Shown: in pieces, positions 51,355 through 58,716 of the stretch | Layout: the number at the start of each line of letters is the position of its first letter | Numbering within the stretch: the stretch's first letter is position 1 | DNA from: Poriferisodalis sp965214215 | Lineage (GTDB): Bacteria > Actinomycetota > Acidimicrobiia > Acidimicrobiales > Poriferisodalaceae | DNA: 64,000 bases | Assembly: GCF_965214215.1 (NCBI RefSeq) | Contig: NZ_CBDCBD010000003.1 | Coordinates: forward strand, 2,294,001-2,358,000 | Direction: 5' to 3' | Position numbers and translations under genes: made by a program | The notes under the pieces: generated by a model | Told to the model about the DNA's origin: nothing | Seen by the model: the letters and a program-made list of their open reading frames with translations, nothing else | The model's database searches: none

Positions 51355-51396
51355 GCCCGAGAGCGGCTCGCACCGCTGCTGCTGGCGGCGTCGCTC

Positions 51397-51556
51397 AGGT
51401 CATCGGTCATAGGCCGCGGTCATCGGCCACCGGTCATCGGTCTCCGGTCATCGGCCACCGCTCATGGGTCTCCGGTCATCGGTCTCCGGTCATCGGTCTC
51501 CGGTCATCGGCCGCCGGTCACCCGTCATCGGTCACCCGTCACCCGTCATCGGCCGC
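51397..51556. repeat. 14-bp tandem-repeat array
   Basis: GGTCATCGGTCTCC and close variants repeat about every 14 bp from 51418 to about 51529 (e.g. 51432, 51446, 51474, 51488, 51502), with shortened CACCCGTCATCGG units at the end. It lies between the converging methyltransferase and PfkB genes and reaches the last codons of the latter. Minisatellite-like. Confidence 0.85.
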
Positions 51557-52475
51557 CGGACGCCGGCCGCTCGACGTTCGTCTCCAATTCGTGGGCGAAC
51601 GGCGGATCGGCGCCATGTCGCGAGCATGTGATCGCCGCGGCGGCCGCAGCTCGCTCTGCGATCGCACGCCAATCGGCGAGGCTGAGCGAGACGAGCGCTG
51701 AACGGTCGGCGCCGAGCCGATCCCACAGCGACGCCAGCACCGAGCCGACGAACGAGTCGCCGGCGCCGACGGTGTCAACGGTGTCGATCGACAAGGCCGA
51801 CACGTCCAAGTGGCCCTCGGCTGTGTACACGGTGGCGCCCTGGCTGCCGCGGGTGACCATCACCGTCGTGATCCGCCCGGCGAGCAACTCTGCAGCGCAA
51901 TCGTCGGCCTCGCGGCCGGGCCAGATCCACGACAGGTCCTCATCGGATGCTCGGTAGAGGTCGCAGGCGCTCAGCCAGCGCTGGTGGAAGTGGTCCCACC
52001 GATCCCGGTCATCGATGATCGCCGGCCGAACATTGGGGTCGAGCGACACGAGGCCGTCGTGACGCCCGGCCAGACGGGCCAGCACGTCGGCGGTTCGCCC
52101 GCGGAACATGCCCAGGGTGCCGCCGTGCAGGATGTGCGGCCCGCGGCCGAGCGCAGCCAAGTCGGCGCTCCGCAGAGCAGTGTCGGCGGTGTTGTCGCCC
52201 TCGAGGCGGAATGACGGCCGGGGCGCGAGGCTGATGATCGACCTGGCCGTGGGTTCGGTGCCTCGCTCGCAGGCGCGCAAATCGACACCGCTGTGTTCCA
52301 TGTGGCGCCAGATGAGCTCGCCTTCCGCATCGACCGACACCCGGCCGACGAAGGCAGCCGGAGCACCGAGCCGAGCGGCCGCGATTGCCGCGTTCATCGA
52401 CCCTCCGCCCGGTACCCAACGGGCCGCATCCCCGTCGAGCACATCGACTAACGCTTCGCCGCAGCAGACGATCAT
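51546..52475 (-). CDS. PfkB-family carbohydrate kinase
   Basis: 309 residues. The N-terminal PfkB pattern is CCGEALVDVLDGD and GGGSMNAAIAAARLG, and the C-terminal signature DTVGAGDSFVGSVLA has the catalytic Asp. It is most like fructokinases or related sugar kinases; the sugar is unknown. ATG 52475 is preceded by GAGGA. The frame is open to 52841, but antisense to the neighbouring remnant. The last codons run into the 14-bp tandem repeats. Confidence 0.9.
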   Translation of the reverse strand: MIVCCGEALVDVLDGDAARWVPGGGSMNAAIAAARLGAPAAFVGRVSVDAEGELIWRHMEHSGVDLRACERGTEPTARSIISLAPRPSFRLEGDNTADTALRSADLAALGRGPHILHGGTLGMFRGRTADVLARLAGRHDGLVSLDPNVRPAIIDDRDRWDHFHQRWLSACDLYRASDEDLSWIWPGREADDCAAELLAGRITTVMVTRGSQGATVYTAEGHLDVSALSIDTVDTVGAGDSFVGSVLASLWDRLGADRSALVSLSLADWRAIAERAAAAAAITCSRHGADPPFAHELETNVERPASGGR

Positions 52476-52592
52476 CGGGCTGTCCTCACTGTGCTGTCGC
52501 TCTTGCGCCACCGGCGCGTCAACTCTTCCACTGTGGCAGTCTCGCCTGCGCCGGCAGGGAAACGGACTGCTCCAACCGCGAGACTGTCCGCC

Positions 52593-53142
52593 ATGTCTGA
52601 GGTGATGTCTGAGGCGATACCCGATAACTATCCCGACCTCGTCGACCGGGCGGCGCGGCTGTTCAGCGACGCCGGAGGCTGCGGCCGAGGCAGCACGAAG
52701 GTGTGCGGCTGCGTCGGGCGATGATCTCGGCCTGGTCATGTTCACCTCCAGTCTGCGTTCCTCGCTGACCGGTGCCGCGGCCATCCCGGTGGAGACTGTC
52801 GTGGCCATGCGTGAACGCCTCGGCTTCGAGGTTGTGCTCACGGGCTACGGCATGACCGAAACGCACGGGCTGGCAGCGATCTGCGCGGCCGACGACCCGC
52901 CCGAGCTGGTGGCGACCACCAGCGGCCGAGCGCTCGACGGCGTCGAGCTGCGTATCGTCGACGACGAGGGACGGGACCTGCCCATCGGGCAGCCCGGCGA
53001 GATTCTGGTGCGCGGGTACAACGTCATGGCTGGGTACCTCGACAACCCCGAAGCCACCGTCGAAGCGCTGCCGCTGAACCCGTCGAACAAGGTGCTCAAG
53101 GCCGAGCTGCGGGACCTGGCCGCCGAGCTGCTCGGCACCTAA
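52593..53142 (+). pseudogene. Broken acyl-CoA ligase (fadD-like) remnant
   Basis: A short N-terminal piece (NYPDLVDRAARLFSDAGGC, 52627–52683) is out of frame with a C-terminal piece beginning about 52734 (FTSSLRSSLTGAAAIPVE, LTGYGMTETHGL, GEILVRGYNVMAGYLDNPEAT). The AMP-binding SGTTGxPKG core between them is missing. In the 3' piece DNPEATVEA is joined directly to LPLNPSNKVLKAEL, so the TGD and GG(E)N segments with the catalytic lid are deleted too. Two deletions make it non-functional. A short expressed fragment cannot be excluded. Confidence 0.78.
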
Positions 53143-53194
53143 CCCAAGCGCTGTGCTGCGGCGATGAGCCGGGCCAGCTCGGTTCGGCCGGGCC

Positions 53195-53794
53195 TCAGTC
53201 CTGCTTGGTCTTGCCGGCGGCCTTCTGGTTCTTCTTCCACATGCGGACCTCGGCGAGGGCTTCAGGTCCGTCGATGTCGGCCACCGAGCGGGGGTGTCGG
53301 TCGGCGAACGGGCCGGCCACGGCCTTCCACCCGCGAGGCGCAACCCCGAACCGCTTGGCCAGGATGGCGACGAAGATCTTGGCCTTTTCGTCGCCGTAGC
53401 CGGGAAGGGCGCGCAGCCGATCGAACAGGGCCTTGCCGCTGCGCACGTCGGCCCAGACGGCACCTGCGTCGGCGTCGTAGTGCTCGACGACGTGGCGGGC
53501 CAGCTCGCCGCATCGCCGGGCCATAGAACCCGGGAACCGGTGGATTGCCGGTTTTTCCTTGAAGGCAGCTTCGAGCTCGTCGGGTTCCATGGCGGCGATG
53601 GCTGTCACCGAGTATCGATCGCCAAGGCGTTCAGCCAATCGGGCAGGGCCCTTGAACGCCCATTCCATGGGGATTTGCTGGTCGAGCATCATCGCCAGCA
53701 GCAACGAGAACGGGTCGTCCAGCACCAGCTCATCGGCCGCCGGATCGCCTGTGACTGCGAGCGTTCCCCGTTCCGAACCAGCGCCGTTTGCCAT
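53195..53794 (-). CDS. HhH-GPD-family DNA glycosylase-like protein
   Basis: 199 residues. LLLAMMLDQQIPMEWAFKGP is the Q-rich region of the HhH-GPD superfamily; the helix-hairpin-helix is LRALPGYGDEKAKIFVAILAKRFG. The catalytic Asp/Lys of the classical enzymes is not evident. It is of the actinobacterial uncharacterised HhH-GPD group, presumably base-excision repair. A Lys-rich C-terminus (WKKNQKAAGKTKQD) could bind DNA. ATG 53794 has TAGCGT eight bases before it. Divergent from the coiled-coil gene. Confidence 0.85.
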   Translation of the reverse strand: MANGAGSERGTLAVTGDPAADELVLDDPFSLLLAMMLDQQIPMEWAFKGPARLAERLGDRYSVTAIAAMEPDELEAAFKEKPAIHRFPGSMARRCGELARHVVEHYDADAGAVWADVRSGKALFDRLRALPGYGDEKAKIFVAILAKRFGVAPRGWKAVAGPFADRHPRSVADIDGPEALAEVRMWKKNQKAAGKTKQD

Positions 53795-53914
53795 AGCATC
53801 GCACGCTACCGCGGCAGCGTCTGCCGCTCTTGTCGCGCACATCGCCATCGACACCGCCTCCGGGCCCGAACAGCGAACTCCGAATGATGCATCTGCGGTG
53901 CGCTCGACTTCGCG

Positions 53915-53920
53915 TAACGT
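53915..53920 (+). promoter_or_regulatory. Leaderless −10 box of the coiled-coil gene
   Basis: TAACGT, 6 nt, then ATG 53927. It may also serve the helicase gene 27 bp downstream of this gene. Confidence 0.5.
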
Positions 53921-53926
53921 CGAGGC

Positions 53927-54364
53927 ATGGATTGGTCGAGCGTGCCGCCGGTGCTGACGGTATTCGCCGCCACCGCTATTGCGTTCGCTGGCGGTGTGTG
54001 GGCGCTGATCAAGTGGGGCTTCGGGGGCATCACCGACCGCTTCGACGACCAGAACGACCGCATGGATGCGATCGTCGATCTCCTCAACGTCCGGTTCGAT
54101 GCGTTGGATCAGCGCTTCGACGACCAGAAGGACTGCATGGATGCCCGCTTCGACGCCTTGGATGCCCGTTTCGATGCCATCGACCATCGGTTCAACAACC
54201 AGAATGGCCGCAAGGATGCTCGCTTCGATGCCGTTGACCATCGGTTCGAAGGTCTCGACAAGCGCGTCGACGGCATAGACCGTCGCATCGACGAAATGCG
54301 CGTCGACCTTCGGGCGATTGTCAACAGGGTCGACGCGCTTGCGACATCCAGCACGTCCGCCTAG
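53927..54364 (+). CDS. Membrane-anchored coiled-coil protein
   Basis: 145 residues. One N-terminal hydrophobic helix (about 8–30) is followed by a long coiled coil made of 7/11-residue units such as RFDALDQRFDDQ, RFDALDARFDAI, RFDAVDHRFEGL and KRVDGIDRRIDE, ending DLRAIVNRVDALA. Similar small anchored coiled coils (DUF1640 or phage-holin-associated types) have unclear functions. It ends 27 bp before the helicase start and may belong to the same transcript. Confidence 0.72.
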   Translation: MDWSSVPPVLTVFAATAIAFAGGVWALIKWGFGGITDRFDDQNDRMDAIVDLLNVRFDALDQRFDDQKDCMDARFDALDARFDAIDHRFNNQNGRKDARFDAVDHRFEGLDKRVDGIDRRIDEMRVDLRAIVNRVDALATSSTSA

Positions 54365-54391
54365 CCACCGACAGTCCCAAACAGCCCCGAG

Positions 54392-57300
54392 ATGGAATTC
54401 AGTGACGTCGCCGCTGGGATGCGGCTGTCGGGTGTCGTTGCGGGCATTGACGTCACTGTCGTGGCGGCCCAGGTGCACGGGCCTGCGTCCGCCACGCTGA
54501 CCTACCGCACGGCGGACGGCCTTCTCGGGGAACGACTCATCACAGCGGCCGATCTTGCCGACATCCACGAGGCCGCGGAGAGCCACTGGTCGTTTGACGC
54601 GGACGGCGCCATGTTCAAGCTGGCCTCAGAAGCCCGCCGCATGCAGATGGCCCACCTCGCCGACCCGTTCGCAGCGGTGGATACCTCGAATATCGAGCCG
54701 TACCCGCACCAGATCGATGCCGTCTACAACCGCTTGCTCACTCTCAAGCCGCTGCGGTTCCTGCTGGCCGACGATCCTGGTGCGGGCAAGACGATCATGT
54801 CGGGGCTGCTCATCCGCGAGCTGATGCTTCGCGGTGACGTGACCCGGTGTCTCATCGTGGCGCCTGGCAGCTTGGTCGAACAGTGGCAGGACGAATTGTG
54901 GGACAAGTTCGGCCTGACCTTCGATCTGATGTCACGCGAGAGCATCGAAGCATCCCGCACCGGCAACCCATTCGTCGAGCGCAACCTGCTGATCGCCCGC
55001 GTCGACCAAGTGGCTCGTTCCGACGGGTTGAAGGATCGATTGAAGGCATCCGAATGGGACCTCGTCATCGTCGATGAGGCCCACAAGATGTCTGCGCACC
55101 GCTACGGCGACGAGCTGCGCCGCACCAAACGCTTCGAGGTCGGCGAGGTGCTCCGCGAGTGCACACGTCACTTCTTGCTGCTGACCGCGACACCCCACAA
55201 CGGCAAGAACGAGGACTTCCTCGCGTTCATGACGCTGATCGATCCCGAGCGCTTCGAGGGACGCCTGCGAGCCATGAGCGACGGTGGGGGACCGGCCGAG
55301 GTGCCCGACGTCAGCGATGTGATGCGCCGGTTGGTGAAAGAGAACCTGCGGACCTTCGAGGGCAAGCCGCTGTTTCCGAAGCGGTACGCCCAAAGCCTGA
55401 AGTTCGAGCTGTCAGAACCCGAGACCAATCTCTACGAATCGGTCACGTCCTACGTCCGTGAAGAGATGAACCGAGCAGCGCGTATGACGGCCGAAGGCGA
55501 CGCTCAGCGCGGTGTGATCGTCGGCTTTGCGCTCGCAGGCCTGCAACGCCGGCTCGCGTCCTCGCCCGCAGCCATCTACCACTCGCTGCGGCGTCGGCGC
55601 GACCGGCTCGCCAGCCAAGCAGCGGAGCTTCGACAGCTCGCTGCCACGGGGGCGCCAATTCCGGTGCCCGAGCTTCCCAAGGGAGTCCGCATTGCCGATC
55701 TTGAGGACTTTGACTTCGATGACTTCGACGAAGCCGAGCTTGCCGAGTTGGAGAATCTGACCGTCGACGCCGCAACGGCGGCCGCCACTGCCGACGAACT
55801 CGAAGCCGAAGTGCGGACATTGGACCGGTTGGTGGACCTGGCCGATGGCGTGCGGAACAGCGGCGTGGATGCAAAGTGGACTCGCTTGCGGGATCTGCTT
55901 CGTGCCGAGCAGTTCGGTGCTGGATTGTCCGGAACGGCAGACGACGGCACGGTCGACGCCCGCAAGCTGATCGTCTTTTCCGAGCATCGAGACACGCTCG
56001 ACTATGTGTCGGGCCGCATCGCCGCCGAACTCGGCAGACCGGAGGCGGTCGTCACGATCCACGGCGGCATGAGGCGCCAGGACCGCCGCGCCACTCAGGA
56101 TCGCTTCCGCGTCGACCCGACGGTGTCGGTGCTTGTCGCCACCGATGCGGCTGGTGAGGGCGTCAACCTGCAGGTCGCCAACATGATGGTCAACTACGAC
56201 CTGCCGTGGAACCCGAACCGCATCGAGCAGCGCTTCGGGCGCATCCACCGGATCGGCCAGCGTCTGCCATGTCACTTGTGGAATCTGGTGGCCCACGAGA
56301 CGCGTGAGGGCCAGGTTTTTGAGCGGCTGTTCGCCAAGATCGAGCAGCAGCGCGAGGTGTACGGCGATCAGGTGTACGACGTGCTGGGCGACGCTCAGAT
56401 CAACGTGTCGCTCCGGGAATTGCTGATGAAAGCGATTCAGGCCGACACCGATCCAGCCCACGCAGAGTGGATGAACACCATCATCGACGGCGAGATCGGT
56501 GAGCAGCTCCGTGAGGTGTTGGAGGAGCGTGCGCTTATCGCCGGCATGGCCGATGCCGGGGCGAACGACGAGGTACGCCGTCGCATGGAAGAGGCCCGCG
56601 CCCGCAAGCTGCAGCCGTGGTTCGTGCACGACTTCTTCACCCAGGCGTTGCAGCTGTACGGAGGGCGCATCTCTGGCCGCGAGCGTGGCCGGTACGAGAT
56701 CACGCGGGTGCCAGCCTCGGTCAGGGCGAGTGCTGATCCATCGCTGGGCCCCGTCCACGACCGCTATGTCCGGGTGACCTTCGACAAGGACTGCATGGCG
56801 CCCGACGCCGAGTCCGCCCGTAAGGCGGGTGGCGCCGGTGACCGTGCCGAGCTGATCTCGCCAGGGAGCGCGCTGCTGTCGGCAGTGGCTTGCAAGGCGC
56901 TCGCCGGTCACGGTGACGCGTTGCACCGCGGCACGGTCCTGGTGGACACCGGCGATCCTTCGACCGAGCCGCGGCTGCTCGTGTACCTGGACCATGTGGT
57001 CACCGATGGTCGGATGGTGAACGGTGCCCGTCAGGTGGTGTCACGCCGGTTTCAATACGTGGAAGTCGACCGGGAAGGCGCAGCCCGCGACCCCGGCGCG
57101 GAGCCCTACCTGGGCTACGAGTCGCTATCCGCTGAACAGAAGGCACAGCTTGTCGGCGACTTGGACACCGCCTGGGCGTGTCGAGCGGCCGAATCGGTGG
57201 CGCGTGATTGGGCCATCGAGCACCTCGCCGGGCCACATTTCGAGTCGGTGGCGGCTGTGGTGCAAGACCGGGTCGACCGCGTGAGCGAAGCGGTGCGGGT

Positions 57301-57961
57301 TCGGCTGGAGTCCGAGATTCGCTACTGGGACAGACGCACCAACGAAATCAAGGCTCAGGAGATCGCAGGCGGGAAGCCAAGGCTGAATTCGGGGCGAGCA
57401 CGGGCACGTGCCGACGAGCTGGCATCGCGACTGCTGCGCCGACGTGCAGAGCTCGACTCAGAAGCCGACCTGCACAGCAGCCCGCCCACCGTCGTCGCCG
57501 CGGCCGTGGTGGTGCCCCAAGGACTGCTGGACCAGCTTGCAGGGGCGCCTCCAGACCCGGCTGCCGTGGCTGACAAAGCCGAGACCGATCGGCGAGCGGT
57601 GGCTGCCGTCATGGCTGCAGAGCGGGCACTGGGCCGCCTCCCGACCGAGCAGGAGCACGCGAACCCAGGTTTCGACGTGATGTCCGTCGATCCAGACACC
57701 GGCGACCACTACTTCATCGAGGTGAAAGGCCACCTGCCCCGCACCGACGAGATTCACGTCAGCGCCCGCCAAGTGCGCCACGCCCAGAACGACCCGGACC
57801 GCTGGCGACTCGCAGTGGTCTCAGTGCCCGACGACCCGAATGTCGAGCCCCAAGTCCGCTACCTGGTCAGGCCCTTCGCCGACACGGCCATGCCTTCGGC
57901 TATGACGAAAGTGGCGCTTAAAGTAGCGGCGCTCCTCGCAGACGCCGGCCCACCCTGCTAG
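54392..57961 (+). CDS. SNF2/DEAD-type helicase with C-terminal DUF3883 nuclease-like domain
   Basis: 1189 residues. Superfamily 2 ATPase: Walker A ADDPGAGKT (126–134), DEAH at 228–231, TATPHNGKNEDF (motif III), helicase-C with TDAAGEGVNLQVANMM and RFGRIHRIGQ (motifs V/VI). A long central helical region follows. The C-terminal ~100 residues (GFDVMSV...HYFIEVKGHL) are a DUF3883 domain with a D...ExK nuclease-like core. This architecture is seen in defence systems such as DISARM (DrmD) and DUF499/DUF1156-type islands, but no methyltransferase or DrmABC genes are here. It may be part of an undescribed or incomplete system. Confidence 0.9.
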   Translation: MEFSDVAAGMRLSGVVAGIDVTVVAAQVHGPASATLTYRTADGLLGERLITAADLADIHEAAESHWSFDADGAMFKLASEARRMQMAHLADPFAAVDTSNIEPYPHQIDAVYNRLLTLKPLRFLLADDPGAGKTIMSGLLIRELMLRGDVTRCLIVAPGSLVEQWQDELWDKFGLTFDLMSRESIEASRTGNPFVERNLLIARVDQVARSDGLKDRLKASEWDLVIVDEAHKMSAHRYGDELRRTKRFEVGEVLRECTRHFLLLTATPHNGKNEDFLAFMTLIDPERFEGRLRAMSDGGGPAEVPDVSDVMRRLVKENLRTFEGKPLFPKRYAQSLKFELSEPETNLYESVTSYVREEMNRAARMTAEGDAQRGVIVGFALAGLQRRLASSPAAIYHSLRRRRDRLASQAAELRQLAATGAPIPVPELPKGVRIADLEDFDFDDFDEAELAELENLTVDAATAAATADELEAEVRTLDRLVDLADGVRNSGVDAKWTRLRDLLRAEQFGAGLSGTADDGTVDARKLIVFSEHRDTLDYVSGRIAAELGRPEAVVTIHGGMRRQDRRATQDRFRVDPTVSVLVATDAAGEGVNLQVANMMVNYDLPWNPNRIEQRFGRIHRIGQRLPCHLWNLVAHETREGQVFERLFAKIEQQREVYGDQVYDVLGDAQINVSLRELLMKAIQADTDPAHAEWMNTIIDGEIGEQLREVLEERALIAGMADAGANDEVRRRMEEARARKLQPWFVHDFFTQALQLYGGRISGRERGRYEITRVPASVRASADPSLGPVHDRYVRVTFDKDCMAPDAESARKAGGAGDRAELISPGSALLSAVACKALAGHGDALHRGTVLVDTGDPSTEPRLLVYLDHVVTDGRMVNGARQVVSRRFQYVEVDREGAARDPGAEPYLGYESLSAEQKAQLVGDLDTAWACRAAESVARDWAIEHLAGPHFESVAAVVQDRVDRVSEAVRVRLESEIRYWDRRTNEIKAQEIAGGKPRLNSGRARARADELASRLLRRRAELDSEADLHSSPPTVVAAAVVVPQGLLDQLAGAPPDPAAVADKAETDRRAVAAVMAAERALGRLPTEQEHANPGFDVMSVDPDTGDHYFIEVKGHLPRTDEIHVSARQVRHAQNDPDRWRLAVVSVPDDPNVEPQVRYLVRPFADTAMPSAMTKVALKVAALLADAGPPC

Positions 57962-58018
57962 TCCCTCCAGCCCAGAACTACTGCGATGTCGCCTCGCGGC
58001 GGGTGCAATGTATATCGC

Positions 58019-58024
58019 TATGCT
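58019..58024 (+). promoter_or_regulatory. Leaderless −10 box of toxin–antitoxin pair
   Basis: TATGCT, 6 nt, then ATG 58031. An imperfect GCAAT...ATTGC inverted repeat surrounds it and might be an operator. Confidence 0.5.
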
Positions 58025-58030
58025 GATTGC

Positions 58031-58279
58031 ATGGCACAGTTCGTGACTCGCATCGACGAGGCTGTTGCCGGCCAGATCGACGAGCTGGTGGCAGCGGGAG
58101 CGGTCGAATCTCGCTCAGACGCGGTCAGACGCGGCCTCACGGCCCTCATCGATGTCCATCGGCGCAAGCGCATCGGCGATGCCATTGTGGAGGGTTACCG
58201 GCGGCATCCTCAGAGCGAGCAGGAGGTGGGATGGGCAGACGCAGCCACGGCAGCGATGATCGCTGAAGAGCCGTGGTGA
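58031..58279 (+). CDS. Ribbon-helix-helix antitoxin
   Basis: 82 residues. The N-terminus (AQFVTRIDEAVAGQIDELVAAG, SRSDAVRRGLTALID) is a ribbon-helix-helix DNA-binding domain; the acidic C-terminal tail (EQEVGWADAATAAMIAEEPW) would wrap the toxin. It is directly followed by a PemK/MazF-like toxin with TGATG overlap. It probably autoregulates its promoter. Confidence 0.88.
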   Translation: MAQFVTRIDEAVAGQIDELVAAGAVESRSDAVRRGLTALIDVHRRKRIGDAIVEGYRRHPQSEQEVGWADAATAAMIAEEPW

Positions 58280-58584
58280 TGCCCGCCCAGGGCGAAGTGT
58301 GGTGGGCCGAGGTCAACGACAAGCGCCGCCCGGTGTTGGTCGTTACTCGTAGCGACGCTGTGCCGGTGCTGACGTGGATAGTGGTCGCCCCGGTGACGCG
58401 CACGGTGCGCTCGATTCCGACCGAACTCCGGCTCGGCCCCGACGAGGGGACGGCGTCCGAGTGCGCGGCATCGTTCGACAACCTGCAGCCGATCCGACGT
58501 TCGTTCCTCACCGAGCGAATCGGCGCCATCGGATGGCGGCGCATCGAAGTCTGCGACGCGCTCGCAGCACTCGCCGACTGCTAG
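58279..58584 (+). CDS. PemK/MazF-family endoribonuclease toxin
   Basis: 101 residues. PAQGEVWWAEV, KRRPVLVVTRSDAV and VVAPVTRTVRSIPTELRLGP are the conserved core of MazF/PemK mRNA interferases; the Arg and Thr/Ser catalytic positions are present, and ASFDNLQPI closes the domain. ATG 58279 overlaps the antitoxin TGA by one base, so translation is coupled. It sits inside the defence-like block between the helicase and the 1476-residue gene. Confidence 0.92.
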   Translation: MPAQGEVWWAEVNDKRRPVLVVTRSDAVPVLTWIVVAPVTRTVRSIPTELRLGPDEGTASECAASFDNLQPIRRSFLTERIGAIGWRRIEVCDALAALADC

Positions 58585-58716
58585 CCGACGCCAATGGGCC
58601 AACCGACACCAGATGCAGAGTGGTTGCGCAGATCGCCGCGATCGCGCTGAGGTCCCGGCTGGCAGCTTTCGCGCCCCGAGGTGGGATCACCGAGATCTCG
58701 TGTGGCCGGTCGGCAT

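Noticed and set aside
50343..51556. CRISPR-like arrays
   Set aside because: Units are contiguous tandem copies with no unique spacers, and no cas genes are nearby.
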